Of a DNA stretch of 64,000 nt, positions 20,729-32,805 are shown piece after piece (the stretch's first letter is position 1; the number at the start of each line of letters is the position of its first letter). Made by a program: the position numbers and the translations under genes. The notes under the pieces are model-generated. The model saw only the letters and a program-made list of their open reading frames with translations, had not been told where the DNA came from and ran no database searches. Source of the DNA: Nannochloropsis salina CCMP1776 (Eukaryota > Sar > Eustigmatophyceae > Eustigmatales > Monodopsidaceae). The DNA lies in NCBI GenBank assembly GCA_004565275.1, contig SDOX01000006.1, forward strand, positions 744,001 to 808,000. The letters run 5' to 3'.

Positions 20729-22614
20729 ATGATAGTAGAGGTCATGGCCACATCATGGGATGGCGCACCCATGAATCAATCAATTAAGAGAACGCCGACA
20801 GCAACAACCTTTATCGAGGTGGGATCAGGTCTGGAGGACGATAAAACACCGGCTCACCTGGATCAGGAAGGAACCCGTTCCTCCCTTCGAAACGAATCCC
20901 GTGGGGTTAGTCGTCCACATGCACCGGAAGCTGGTTGCAATAGCGGTGTCGCTGTATTGACTGAATCTTCGCGGGGAGGGGGAGCACACAGAATAAGGAG
21001 GAGATCAGGGTCACGAGACGGAGCGGCAGATAAGTGCCGTGAAGGGATTCCGAATCCAGCGCGTGCCGCACCCATGTGCTGGGAGAGACAGGGCTCGTCA
21101 ATGCACATTCAGCATCAGGACTGTTCTGCGGGCAACGGGGATAGCAGTGACACGCTAGGCGTAGATTCAGATGATGACGAGTTGAACCAGGACGAAGAGA
21201 TGGTCGCAGCTTTGGCAGCGGCGGCCGCAGCGGCTGCATCGACACCTGGTGAAGGAAGCAGCGAGGGGTTGAAGAGGGAGGAGTCTGCGATACCTCTTCC
21301 AGAAATGGTAAGCAGACTGTCCAGCCGATCGTCTGCTCCTCAAGCCTCTGTAGTTGTGCCATCATTGGTAGCCTTGCATGAGGTGGACAGCTACTACTCT
21401 TCTTCAAGCGCCCGAGCCACGCGAGCTAGCAGCTTATCGCACTCGGAGTCAGTCAACGTCCCCCGAGAGCGGAGCCAACAACTATATGTGCCAATGCCAG
21501 CAGCTATAAGTAGGACTTTTGGGGAGAGCAACAACGCTATGATTGACCGACGAGCATGGTTAGAAGTTGAGGACCGGAAGCACCGCTACGCCAAAAACCT
21601 GCGTTTGTACTACAAGGAGTGGGACCGTCGAGGTCAGCCAGGGAGTTCTTTTTGGAGCTGGTTAGACGAGGAGAGAGTGGAGGTGCGTACATGTAGGGGA
21701 GGGAACCAGTGAACCTAGGGCGAGAAATTCTTATGGTGAGCTCAAGAGGCAGGGTGCGTTCTCATCTTTTGTGTATTCGTTGATGGAATCGAGCTCGTGT
21801 CTTCATGGTGGGAAGCACGCGAAAATTGTCCGTTTACATCGTCTGGGCGTGCCCTGGCCGCCGTGGGAAGTCAGTACGATCAGTCGAAGCCTGGCTCTGC
21901 GGCCTTCTCATTCTCATCCCACTCACAGCTAGAGGAATGCTCCAGGGCGCAATTGGAGGCGGAGACGGTCTACTACTGTTCGTTCACCAAGGATCGGGAG
22001 GCATTTGAGGTGCAATTCGATGAGCATGGGCTCTTGCATCAGGGACAGGCAGGGGCCGGGGATTTGGTGGAGACCGGGCCGGACGGGTGGATCTTCGTTC
22101 TGAGGGACGGCCTCGTCTATGCCCACGAGAAGAAGACAGACCAACCACCCAGGTGAAAGGGGGAGAAATCAGGGCCATAGGGGGCGAATCTACGCACATT
22201 CAATTTTGACCGAGACACACATCTTTGGACAGGTTCCACCACTCGAGCTTCTTCGCCGGGGAGTGCGTGCAGGCGGCCGGGCTCTTCGTCGCCACCGGGG
22301 GGGTCCTTGAGCGTCTGTACCCGCACTCAGGCCATTACCGGCCTTCCGACAGCCATCTGCTCTCCCTCCTCCTCTTCCTGGAAGCCCAGCATGTGGACAT
22401 GGCGGTGATGCAAGTCGATGTCCAGCTCGTCATGAAGGTGGCGCGCTCGCACGACGCTACCAAAGGTGGGCGCCGCCGTAAGATCGATAGTCCTTACATG
22501 TGGACAGGGCTGCATGCCAAGTATTTTTTGCTTGCTAAACGATACGCGTGGGACAAGAAACTCTTCGATGAGATGCTGAGGCACCGTCTCTGTTTGTGCC
22601 CGCCCGGGACGTGA
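20729..22614 (+). CDS. IQM-like protein (plant calmodulin-binding IQM family C-terminal domain)
   Basis: Three exons, 20729-21682, 21929-22152 and 22233-22614, encode about 519 aa. The first 260 residues are Ser-rich, acidic and probably disordered, with an Ala tract near 21216-21240. The conserved part starts at HRYAKNLRLYYKEW and continues FWSWLDEERVE / LEECSRAQLEAETV across intron 1, then GWIFVLRDGLVYAHEKK and, after intron 2, FHHSSFFAGECVQAAG, GVLERLYPHSGHYRPSD. Each block aligns with plant IQM proteins (HRYGKNLRIYY, WLD-LEECPRS, WIFVMS, FHHSSFLAGGA, SGHYRPT). No IQ calmodulin-binding motif (IQxxxRGxxxR) is visible, so calmodulin binding should not be assumed. The biochemical role of the domain is unknown. 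Confidence 0.75.
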
Positions 22615-23245
22615 ACATTTTTCCTGAAGGCCGTCGACTCCAAGCAAGGAGGTTGTATCCCGCCCCGTGGCTGATTACATCTCTAGTCGTGAATTTTGTG
22701 TCGGGGTTGGGGGGGGGTATATTTGTGCGTACATATGGCCGCTACGAAAATGACAAAGAACCAACCGATTTCGTAGACAAGTACAAGAACGGAACATCAA
22801 GTTGTTGATATCATGTTGGTATGCTGCGGAATTAAATTAATTAACTAAAGTGGGACGGGAAATGGTCCTTAGGGAAGACCTCACTTGTCTTTATAACATT
22901 AAGTGACTATTTGAAGTACTACATCGAAAACAGCATCCGTCCTGCGAAATGTGTGCTGCTGACGATGCTCTTGATTGGGTACCAGACGAAGCGGTGCGCT
23001 TTTCTACTTGTGGACCGCAAAATTGTATTCCAGAAGCAATCATCGAATGCGAAAAGCAGAACGAAAAGCTGAGCGGGCTTACCCTCATGGCCGGGGCATG
23101 ACGGCAACGTGGATGTTGTTGGTTTTTACGTGCCCGGCCGGGGTTTTGCGGCCGACCCCCCGTCTCGGCTCTTCGCTCGTCGATGCACGCCACGGGGTGG
23201 GGAGGTTGCGCCTCGAAATCTAGCTCACGATATCATTCGCACGAC
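22615..23245. other. Intergenic stretch between tandem plus-strand genes
   Basis: 631 bp with the 3' end of the IQM-like gene and the promoter of the methyltransferase gene. No coding sequence was recognised. Confidence 0.35.
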
Positions 23246-24767
23246 ATGTCAGGAATGAAGCGCAAGCATGCAGAGACCCTATGTACGAAGCCACTGCGAG
23301 TACTTGTCCTTGGGGATGGCAACCTCTCGTACAGCCTCGGTTTGGCGGAACGCTTACCAGGGGCGCAGCTCTTGGCAACCTCGTTCGACAATCCTCAAGA
23401 ATTGCACAAAAAATACACGGAGAGCCACGCCACTGTGACGCGTTTAGAGGCATTGGGCGCACGTGTTCGTGTTTTATATGGAGTGGACGCCTTGAACATC
23501 CTAGAAACCCTGAGGCATGTCCATATGGAAGAAGGAAAGAGGGCTGAATCCTTCCGAGAGCCTCCACATGACTCCGTCTCGAATTGTGCGCGCACTGCAG
23601 ACGGTCAGCCGCTTGAGGTGTTCGACCATGTGATTTTTAACCATCCGCACACGGGCTGGGAAGATATTCACCGGCACAGGGCTCTTCTTGCCCACTTCCT
23701 GGAGAGCGCAAAAGCCGTTTTGGCGTGCTCGACCACCCAAGGCACGGAGGGAGGCCAAGTCCACGTAACCTTAGCAGGGGATCAATGCAAACGTTGGAAA
23801 CTTCTTCAGACAGCAGCGCGACTGGGCTTCAAGCTCCGACACATCTGTGACTTCTATCGACAATTCGGGCCTGACCCTCCCCCGGTAGACATCAAGCGAC
23901 ATCAGAGTGGCAAGTCTTTTCGCATCCGGGGGCTGCCGAGTTTTACGTACTCATTCACCTTAGAAGGAGTCAGTTATTATTCAGCAACTTTGAATGCGGC
24001 CTATTCATTCCCCCCGTCTCGCTCCCTCTGGAGGCACGCCTACGATCCGGAGGAGCACGAAGCCGCCATGACCATAAGACCAGGGGATAAGGGGGTTGCG
24101 GGCGGCTCGAAAGGCGCCCCCATCACCGATGTCGTTAAATCAATCAAATGCGATACTTGTGAAAAAAATTTTCGTGGGCCCAAAGACCTCCGCAAGCACA
24201 TGGGCGATGCTCATGATAAGCCCCCCGTGCAGGTGAGGAGGGCGTATGGCCTGGGAATGTAGGCTTGAACAAATTATGAAAACAACTGTTACTTATCGGA
24301 TGTTTTCACCTACAACCATCCTTTTCCAGGCGGAGGGCCAACCGTGCGAGGCCTGCGGACGGGATTTCAGAGATGAGGCCGCCTTGGGCCAGCACCAGCG
24401 CGCAAAACACTCGGGCATGTTCCAAGATCTGAAGCCAGATTGGTCCACTGCTGCATTAAATGTCTCCGAAACAGACGAATCAAATGCTCAACCTTCTTTG
24501 CACTTCCAAGGAGTGGAAAAAGAGGCATACGAGGCAAGTCGGGCAGACAGAGAGGAGGATATGGTACTTTGTACTGTGTGCGACTATTACGTCGCCTCCC
24601 GTACCGCGGAGCACTTAGCCGATCTCAGGCCCCCAGAACGCCCCATTTATAATTGTCGCAGCTGTGACCGCACATTTCGAGAATTACGGGCCCTCAAACA
24701 GCACGCCAATGCATGCTGGCCGTTCAAGAAAGGGCATGGGATGGAGCGTGGTAACAAAGAAAAATAG
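23246..24767 (+). CDS. BMT5-like rRNA uridine-N3 methyltransferase domain (DUF2431) fused to C2H2 zinc fingers
   Basis: Two exons, 23246-24232 and 24330-24767, encode 474 aa. The N-terminal domain has the Rossmann motif VLVLGDGNLSYSLGLAERL, LLATSFDNPQELHKKY, VDALNI and FDHVIFNHPHTG, the pattern of yeast Bmt5 and related DUF2431 methyltransferases, which methylate N3 of a uridine in 25S rRNA. HQSGKSFRIRGLPSFTYSF follows. The C-terminal 150 aa hold Cys/His units: CDTCEKNF..HMGDAH at the exon 1 end, CEACGRDFRDEAALGQHQ..KH, CTVCDYYV..H (incomplete) and CRSCDRTFRELRALKQH..C. The start at 23246 was chosen as the first ATG before the basic KRKH stretch; the frame is open further upstream. Nucleolar action is inferred from the family. 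Confidence 0.75.
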
Positions 24768-25601
24768 CATGATGATGCGTCGACATGCTGGTAGAAAGCT
24801 TCAATTTAATACAGACGTGCGAATATATAGACTTTTTATGGCGCAGTGCATTCGTTTATATTTGCCTGTCATGAAAACCACGACTTGCGGCTACCATCCC
24901 CTCCGGGGACATGAACAACATCATCTTCAACTCCATCGTTACAAAGGATGGAAGATCGAGGGGAAAAACAGACCTTTGTGTCAGTGATGGACATATCGTA
25001 TTTAGATTGACAATCAAGTAGATGACATATTTCATAAATGGTGGCTTTAGCGAAAATGTGCTCCAGTTTTATATCGCAATCAGGGCTCGATTCTGACAGT
25101 GCAAGAATGAACATCAGATAATCAATGATAACGTTGCTTTTTTGCAGATAATTGCTCAAGGATTGAGTCGCAATCCAGGATCGATTCTGACGAAGGAAGG
25201 GTCGAAGCTTCGTTGTATTTAATCCACTGATATCGTAAAATTGCGTCAATATGCGCCCGCATTGTGCTACGAAAGGCTCCCGGGACGAACTCCTACCAAC
25301 GTCGTCCTTTTGGTTCAAGTTGTTGCCGGCGGGTCGATCTCAGCCTCCATAGATTCAGCATCCATTCTCATGCTTCCAGGGTCGACCCTTATGTTTCCTG
25401 TATCCATCTCATAATCGAGGGAGAAGTCGTGGCTGGGGACGAGCAGGGCAGGCTTCAGAGGGGGCAGACTTCAGACTCTGTGACGTCGCGATGGGTGATT
25501 TTGACGCATTACCTACATCTATCTTAAAAGCTTCCGACTCCACCAAAAGAAGTCCGCATAAAACATCACTTAGCTATCAACCAACTCACAGGAAGTTGAT
25601 A
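24768..25601. other. Intergenic stretch upstream of DGAT2
   Basis: 834 bp. A 149-codon minus-strand open frame (24869-25318) is present but has no recognisable domain, so it is not called. The DGAT2 promoter must lie here. Confidence 0.35.
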
Positions 25602-27285
25602 ATGCGAACATCGCGGCGGCTGGCGTCCTCTGTACTTGATTCATTGCCTTCAAATGGCAAGTTACCTCTAGGTGCAATCGAACTTTTCAAGACGCGGCCA
25701 TCAAGCTGGCGGACAGTCCCGATGGGTGAGAATAGTTTGAAAGGGTGCTTTGCACAAGAGAAAGATTGCTTGCTTTCTAGCATGGCACCTATGTCGAGTC
25801 TCTCCTGCTGTCTGGCGTGGGACGACGCTATCGATGTCCTGTTGCACTCCTGAGGCGGTCACAATTTGTGGGTATTTGTTTGCAAAGCCTTTTCACTCGT
25901 AAATGCACACATACTTCGCATGACAGTTGCATGCGGCTCTTTGATGGTGGTGGGCTCATTTGTTTGGGTACCTTTGGTTATTTGGCTTGGCTGGAGGTAA
26001 GTAGTCATACGGCTATATGGAGGCTTCGTATGTTTTAATACTTTCGTTCTACCCCTCATTGGGCACTTCTTGCATGTAACGTGTAGGAAATGTAAAACTC
26101 GGAATCGACGCATTATTTACGTCCTGGTCCTTTGCATCATATTGACGTTACCGACGCGGCGGTGGGACACCGTCATCATGAATGGATTATGGAGCCGCTT
26201 TGTCGAGTACTTCTCAGTCGAAGTCGTTGGGGACGACCCTCTGCCCACGAACCGCTCCGCATTATATGCCGTCATACCGCATGGTACATTCCCCTTCGGC
26301 GTGGGTGTGGTAAGTTTCTACAGCAAGAAGTATCACCAGAGGCCGGAAGCATCCTGTATGCTGCCATTGCCAAACAACTATTCTTTTGCTCTCCTAGATC
26401 TCCCTAGGACCTCTGAACAAGCTCTTCAATAAGGTACGACCTGTCGTGGCATCTGCTGTCCTCCGTTTTCCGGTAAGTGGCTTCGCATAGCATCGTCGTC
26501 GAAGGCCTCCTGGGGAATGGGCGTCGACCTCTGGATGCACGGCAAGGGGGGCTAGGAACGGATGGCTCGGAGGGCCCAATGTCGAGGTGGGCAAAGAAAT
26601 GGATTACTCGCTGCACCCCTTTCCATCCAAATTGAACAGGGCTTTGGGCAGTTGATTAGCTTTGCTGGCGGTATAGACGCAAAGGAAGAAAGCGTGAGCA
26701 AGGCTATCAAGGACGGGTGCTCGGTGAGCATTTGTCCTGGCGGCATCGCAGAGATGTTCTGGGGCTACCCCAAGGAAGGGTGTCTCCCGCGGGAGGAGTA
26801 CGCTTTTTTGCAGTCTCGGAAAGGCTTTATTCGCATGGCCATGAAGCATGGAGTGCCTGTGGTACCCGTGTATTGCTTCGGAAATACCCACGCCATGCAC
26901 AAGGCCAGAATGCCAAGAGCTCTGGAGGCTCTCTCTCGGTGAGTGGGTTTGCGAGTATGAAGATTCCGCTAATGTTCCACTGCCTAGGATTCTAGGACCT
27001 TTTCAGGGTCCGTCTCACGTTCGAATGCTTGGCACACATATTTTGATGTTTAGACTCCTCAAGGCCTCGCTCATTGTTACCTGGGGCCGCTGGGGCTTGC
27101 CCATCCCCTACCGCATCCCCCTGCTCTACGCCGTCGGCAAACCTCTTCATTTGCTGCACGTGGAGAATCCTACTCCCCACCAGATCGAGGCTGCCCACTC
27201 GGAGTTTTGCCGCGCGCTCTCCGACCTCTTCGACAGGTACAAGTTTTACTACGGCTGGGGCCACAAGACCTTGCGCATAGTCTAA
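25602..27285 (+). CDS. Diacylglycerol O-acyltransferase type 2 (DGAT2)
   Basis: ER enzyme that makes triacylglycerol from acyl-CoA and diacylglycerol. Six exons, 25602-25725, 25855-25996, 26087-26309, 26398-26472, 26640-26938 and 27054-27285, give 364 aa, the usual DGAT2 size. Exons 2-3 encode the paired N-terminal membrane helices (SLMVVGSFVWVPLVIWLGW, IIYVLVLCIILTL). Exon 3 contains ALYAVIPHGTFPFGVG, the family HPHG/FPHG active-site motif as IPHG. Later blocks are ISLGPLNKLFNK, RPVVASAVLRFP, ISFAGGIDA, VSICPGGIAEMF, SRKGFIRMAMKHGVPVVPVY and, at the end, WGRWGLPIPYR with VGKPLHL. Splicing at 26938/27054 restores LSRLLKASLIVTWGRWG. Oleaginous stramenopiles carry several DGAT2 paralogues; which one this is cannot be told. 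Confidence 0.92.
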
Positions 27286-27529
27286 ATACACCGGGGACAA
27301 CCCAAAGGCGCTCAAAAAGCGGCCGTGGTAGTAGTCATGATGGAGAGTCAACGGCAAGCTCGTCGTGACAGAGAATTATGTCATGTAAAATAGACAAAGC
27401 AACCAGCTTGAAAGCACAGGGCCAAAACTGAAATAAATAAGCAACATTTCGCAGCCTTGCACCTTCGCACTTGGCTTGTCTCCGTGAATGTCGCCCAAAA
27501 ATATTCAACCATATACTTTTCTTTTTCGT

Positions 27530-28558
27530 TCAATCCTGGTGCGGGTGTCGCTCCCTCCCGGGTGCCACTGCTGGTAGTCGCGCTGCGGCGTCGGCGAGTT
27601 GATGAGCAGGCGCGAAATCGACTTGCACGGCATCCTCATGATGATATGTGCCGCACAAGTAGTGCAGGAGCGCAGGGGTGTGAAGAAGGCGGCGCAAGGG
27701 CCAGCCCCTGGCCTCAGCGACGACCGGGAAGACGAACTCCAGGAAATAGTAGGTGTGCCCGACCACGATGCCGATGACGTCGATGGTGGCGGGGTTGCCG
27801 AGGACCATCGAGAAGGTGAGAAGTACCCAGGGCAGGTACGGCGCCGTGAACGGAAAGAGATTCAAAAAGGTCAGGCGCACGTGCTCGTTACGGCGGCCCC
27901 AAACATAGACCATCATGAAGGTGAGCGAGGAGCCCAGGAAGGGGATGGAGGGTCGGACGAAGGGGGCAATGCAGGTGATCATGCTTGCGCCGAGGAAAAT
28001 CATGAATATGAAGTCGGCCGTGCGTCCTCGAAATGTGCCTTCTTCTAGAAGACGGCAGTAGCGGACCAAGAAGTACATGTGGAACAAGAAATCCAACGAG
28101 AGATTGCCGAAATACAGGAAGTTGGTGAAGAGACGCCACACCTGTCCTTCGCGCACAAGGCTCAAGTTAAAGTAGAGATGGAACGGTGAAATAAGATCTA
28201 GTGCGCAAGCTGCAGTTGTCAGCACCGAGGCTGTCAAGTACATGCGCGAGACCACTGGCATCTCCATGTACCACACCTGAAATAACGGGAAAAGAAGCGG
28301 GTGAGTCGCCTGGGTCTCCCATTTGTTGGCCTCGCCCACCCTAGCGCCCCGGATATTCACAGAGAGCTGTTCAAATAATATATCACTCTTTTTTGCTCTT
28401 CACCACTTTTCATCATCGCGACCTACCCAAGGGCCCATCTCAGCGGCTGGCGGAGGCGGTGGCGGGGCATGATGCCGCTGTTGGTCTAAATTATTTGGCT
28501 GCTGTGGAGGACCTGGTGGTTGTTCAGGCTGTCCCTCATCGTCTTGTTGCTGGAACAT
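27530..28558 (-). CDS. Derlin (Der1-like) ER membrane protein
   Basis: Rhomboid-like pseudoprotease of ER-associated degradation. Two exons, 28558-28427 and 28276-27530, encode 292 aa. The first exon gives a Gln/Pro-rich N-terminus with a PPPPPP run, ending MGPW; the second continues VWYMEMPVVSRMYLTASVLT, the family opening (W-x-x-x-P-x-x-T-R-x-Y). Further family blocks: GQVWRLFTNFLYFG, EEGTFRGRTADFIFM, VWGRRNEHVRLTFLNLFPFT, APYLPWVLLTFSMVLG and IGIVVGHTYYFLEFVFP. No signal/transit leader is apparent, so it is probably the host ER Derlin rather than the plastid SELMA form. An ATG further upstream (28714) is in frame; a possible 5' leader intron (CTTGCAG at about 28590) makes 28558 preferable. 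Confidence 0.9.
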
Positions 28559-29720
28559 TCCTAATGCGGGCAAATTTCTGAAGGCGAAACCTGCAAGAAA
28601 GTGAGCAGTGAGGGGTTGCTTTTGGTGAGACGCTGAGACTCTAAACCTGGCAGGCCGTCGCTGCGAGCGCATCGCACTGTCGGTTTTCACATGCATAAAA
28701 CTGTATCCCATCATCTGCGCAATCGCATCACCAACTGTATTTGCTACTTCATCAAGTATAGTGATTTTATTGTCGAGAGATACTAAAGTATGGACGCCCG
28801 GAAAGGTTGGAGTGAAGTGGGTGTCGAATACAGAACGAGCGGATCAGCGAGGCCTCCGAGTCAGAAAAAATACGTTCCCGCTTTCTTGCGACTCATACGA
28901 TTTTCCCGAGCAAAGGTCACGGGTACCGTTTCTTTCCAGCGTCTACAGGGCTTGGGTGGGTGGCGATGCCCTGGCTGTCTCCTACAGCAGCAGAAACAAC
29001 GCGCTTCTCGTACCGCCGTGGCAATTTTCGGCAAACATAAAAGCGCAGGCAGGCCGCGACTCGATCCACGACTAGGCTACAAGTATATGTAACGATAAAT
29101 GAAAGGCGAGAGGTGGCAGAGACATGTGATGGATGGATGGTCCTGCATACCTACGTAGGAGGCCGCACAAAAAAATGGAGTCTGTTGTTAGATGCGTCAG
29201 GCACACATCGCGGGCTTCTGTCTGTTATCTTTAGCCTTCTGCGTCATCCCTTTTTTGTTAGCTCTAAACCCGAGTGCCTCACTCACTTGCAAGATTCCGT
29301 ACTATTAAAAAGCTTGTCTCGGTAAAGAAGTGCACGATTGTGTGCTCACATGTCCAGGCTGAGACAAAGAAACCTATCAATGCTCTTCACACTCGCTCTA
29401 CTAGGCCTCTCTCGGTCATAGATGATGAGCTAGTTTTCCCATCCCCGATCAAAATCCCCCCCATAGTCCGAAGTTGAGACATACCAAAACGTAGGAATGA
29501 CAGAAAAGCCGATTACATGATTTTCTCCGGCTGTCGGTAGTCCGTCTTCGATTTATACATTTATGTATATGTTAATAATCTACAAAGTCCAGTCGTACGG
29601 TCCATATCACTGTCCTCGTAAAGTTCCACTCTGTTGTCAACATAAGAATTTCTTCGCCGAGATGATGACTATTTTCAAAAGTGTTGTTGGTTCGACAAGG
29701 AATCCTCTGAGGACAGAAAA
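28559..29720. other. Long intergenic stretch between DNAAF5 and Derlin genes
   Basis: 1,162 bp between two minus-strand genes, holding the Derlin promoter and the DNAAF5 3' end. No open frame here has recognisable content. Confidence 0.35.
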
Positions 29721-32515
29721 TCACTGACTTGTACTAGGAAATATATCGAGGCCCTTGAAACGTTGTTCGATGGAGGGGAGAAGTGAGACAGAGGAAGCAG
29801 TGAAACTCTGAATCAGATTCAAGCATTGTAACAGAATGACCCGTAGCTCGTCCTCTTTCCTCCCAGATTCGTAAGCGAGAGCCCTTTGCAAAGCTGGAAG
29901 CACTACGGGCAAGTCGTCGACTAAGGAATCTTCGTAGAAAGTTATGAGCAGCAGTAAGAGTTTCGCACTGAGAAGACGCGTGTACCATGTCCAGTTGGTC
30001 AACTCGTTCATTAAGGCTGGCAGACTCCGTCGGGTATTTCTGCGAACGTAAAGACGAGTGACCAGGTCTGGACGTCTCTGAAAAGGAAAAGGTAGCGCGT
30101 GGTAATTATTTGCGTGGTCTTTAAAAGACTGAAAAGTTTCCACGTATTCGTGGATTTCCTCTTTCCTGTCTTCCGCATAATGTTGCGCGCAAATTGACAA
30201 GGATTCCCAAGCTGTGACTTGAATTTCCTGTTTGATGCAGTAGAACAAGTAATGGGGGGGTTTGATAAGTTTCATCTCTTCCTATCTCGAACCAAAGTAT
30301 CAGACAAAAGTGTTTTGGTATGCGTATACCAGGATATCGTCATTGAGGCCGTGGAGCAGATAAGGGAGGAGGCGGGTCTCAAAGTCATGTCGGTCGGGTA
30401 GCTTTGTCAGCCACTCAGTGAGCATGTTCATCAAGTGTTTGCGAACCAAAGGATTGGCGTCCTGGGCAATCTGTCGTCAAAATAAAAGAAAAGCAGCCCC
30501 AGCGACAGATGAAAACTTTTTGACGTCTACGTTCTTTAACGGCACATTTTTTCAAATATGCCTCGTGTACCAGGATAATGAATGCGTTACAGGTGGGAAC
30601 AAACTCAGAAATGATGGGATAATCGAAACTTAATGTGAATCTTCCAGTGTTGCAGGGCTCTCGGAACCTACCTGAGCAATATAGTTGATTGACACGTCGG
30701 TGCCAAAAAACATCGATACAGGGACAACGTTATCGGCGCGAAATCCTGTTAATTCAAGAATGGTACTCGTTGCGGCACCTTTCCCCTTGTCACGATCTGG
30801 CACTTTCACTAGGTCTCGTATCGCATCAATAGCAGCAATGCGAACTTTTGCGAGACGATGTTGAAGGCGCGGCAGTACTGCACGCACAAGGGCAACCGCG
30901 TACTCCTTCATGCCGACCTGTTCACAAAGGATCAGAATGAGCACAATCTACTAATTCATAAGTAAAAGGACAGGACGTATGCTGTACATGTTGTAAATCA
31001 CAATCCATACCTCGAATGCACGAGACTGGGCTATTGTGCCTATAGCTGAGCACGCCTCAACTTGCAATGCCTGTGTGTAAATACCTACGTTGAGTTTCAA
31101 TGCAATCTCGCATATTTTTTGTGAAAGCGTACCGGAAACGGGTCATGTGTAATTCCTTCAACGATGTGAATCATGTCATGAAAGTAAGGGTACAAGCCAG
31201 AAGCAAATTTCGGCTGCGAGTTCACGCGGACAAAGTCGTGAAGGAAGCGGACCAGTTGGAGACGAATTTCCTCAGAGGGTTCCACCTGTTTCTGGCACAT
31301 GTCTTCTTCCTGTCAGTTTTGTTGATAGTTCATCAATATGTAAGCTCGGATCAAAGTAAATCTTCTTTTCATTCGGGGAGGCTATCGTGCCGACCTTGTG
31401 TGAACAGGTCACTCTCCCTCTTTTTCTAGCTTCATAAGCTTTGACATTATACACGAAGACTTGAAAAGCAGGATCATAGTAAGCGAGAGGCTTCAGCCGA
31501 GCAAAAATGGCCTATCGTTGAGAATTTTGTGGATTTCTTTGAGTGTACGGGTGTGTGCTACGTCACACGGCATTGAAAATATGTTTGCAGATGAAGCACA
31601 AACTTACCGAGAAAAACCGATCCAACAATGTGCTCTTTATGTTTTGCGCTCTTTGAAACAGAATGGAAGCAATTTGGATTGCCAGCGCGCGGATCGCCTC
31701 CGAGATATCCGCGAACATCTTGAAAAGGGGCATGTGACATTTATCCAAGAGTCTTTGATGGTAAAAGGTCAATTCCTGCATTACAGATGGACGTGGTTGT
31801 GAAAAGATGCAACATGAATCCACAAACTTAGTTAAAAATGTAAATTCCATTCTTAATTGCGGAATTCCCTTTCATGTATACCTCTTCAGAGCTTGACTCA
31901 GTTGACATAATCACTTCATGCAACGCAGATAGCGCGGCTTTGCGTACTGACAGCAGTTCGCTATCCATGCGAGACAAGGTCTTATGTATGGAGATTTTTT
32001 TCATTTGTTGTGAAAGTTTTACGCTTTGATAGCTATCCTGCGACTTCTTGGCCGGATCTGCCGCTGTCCATGAAAGTGGATGGCTTTTCAGAGGCGGAAA
32101 CAATATGCTTGAATCTAGGGATCTGGATGATTTGGCTTCATTCATCCGGGCTCGCATGAGATGCCGGTCCTCATTTTTCATTTCTCTCAATAAAACCTCC
32201 ATATCTTGTGGCATTAAATTTCCACTAAAGTAAAATGAAACGTTGAAAAAAAGTTGGGTGTATTGGTGGCCGAGAGGAGGTCCTTTATTGACAAATAAAA
32301 TTGAGTCGCAACAAACAATTATAACCGCGTTATATCTGCTTGACTGTATACCTCTTGCATGTAAAACCACTATACAAGACAATGTCGGAGGCTTTCCAGT
32401 CAACAGGATGGAAGAAAAGCCGCGGCCCATCTAGGGCTTCTCTAATTTTGGCCTCCCAACTGCCCTCCAAGTTGTCGCCGCTCGCGAGAGGGGATGATGC
32501 CGACTGGGCTGACAT
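29721..32515 (-). CDS. Dynein axonemal assembly factor 5 (HEATR2/DNAAF5)-like HEAT-repeat protein
   Basis: Cytoplasmic HEAT-repeat factor for pre-assembly of ciliary dynein arms. Nine exons: 32515-32352, 32224-31882, 31775-31608, 31511-31455, 31309-31133, 31070-31011, 30917-30672, 30470-30330 and 30227-29721, together 620 aa. The protein is almost wholly helical repeats: VRKAALSALHEVI, ISEAIRALAIQIASILFQ, EPSEEIRLQLVRFLHDFV, ALQVEACSAIGTIAQS, RLAKVRIAAIDAIRDLV. The most diagnostic block is NPLVRKHLMNMLTEWLTKLP, RHDFETRLLPYLLHGLNDD, followed by RPDLVTRLYVRRNTRRSLPAL with TNWTWYTRLLSAKLLLLLI, matching the arrangement in human DNAAF5 (RPSLGCRELVVRNLSRLLPA). Human DNAAF5 is longer (855 aa). Three donors read GTATAC. 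The short 57- and 60-nt exons are less certain than the rest. Confidence 0.7.
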
Positions 32516-32805
32516 GGAGGCCGCAGAGACCCGCTGGGTCAAGTTTCGCGGCCATGTTCGCTGCTTTGTTTATAGCTCCATGCAGTTACCACGTTCGCTT
32601 AGCCCATCTTTTTTTTCGGCCTGTCTCCGCCTAGCAAAGTCTCGTTTCAAGTGGTGCCCGACGAGTGCTCATAATCGCTGTCGGCTCTCGTCACCACCTC
32701 ACACTCGTGTGTCTCACAACTCAGGAACACTAGACCGTAACGTGCCTAGGAGAAGGCACATATAAACTTCCGTCGATCAGTTTCATTGCATAGCTGGCAG
32801 GATTC
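32516..32805. promoter_or_regulatory. Compact divergent promoter region (DNAAF5 / prenyl synthase)
   Basis: Only 290 bp separate two opposite start codons, so both promoters must share or abut here. No element could be assigned. Confidence 0.5.

Noticed and set aside
24869-25318. A 149-codon minus-strand frame upstream of DGAT2
   Set aside because: No recognisable domain and no supporting splice context; could be real but is not supportable from sequence alone.
28761-29092. Overlapping plus-strand frames of about 100 codons upstream of the Derlin gene
   Set aside because: No hydrophobic pattern, motif or plausible start context; treated as intergenic.
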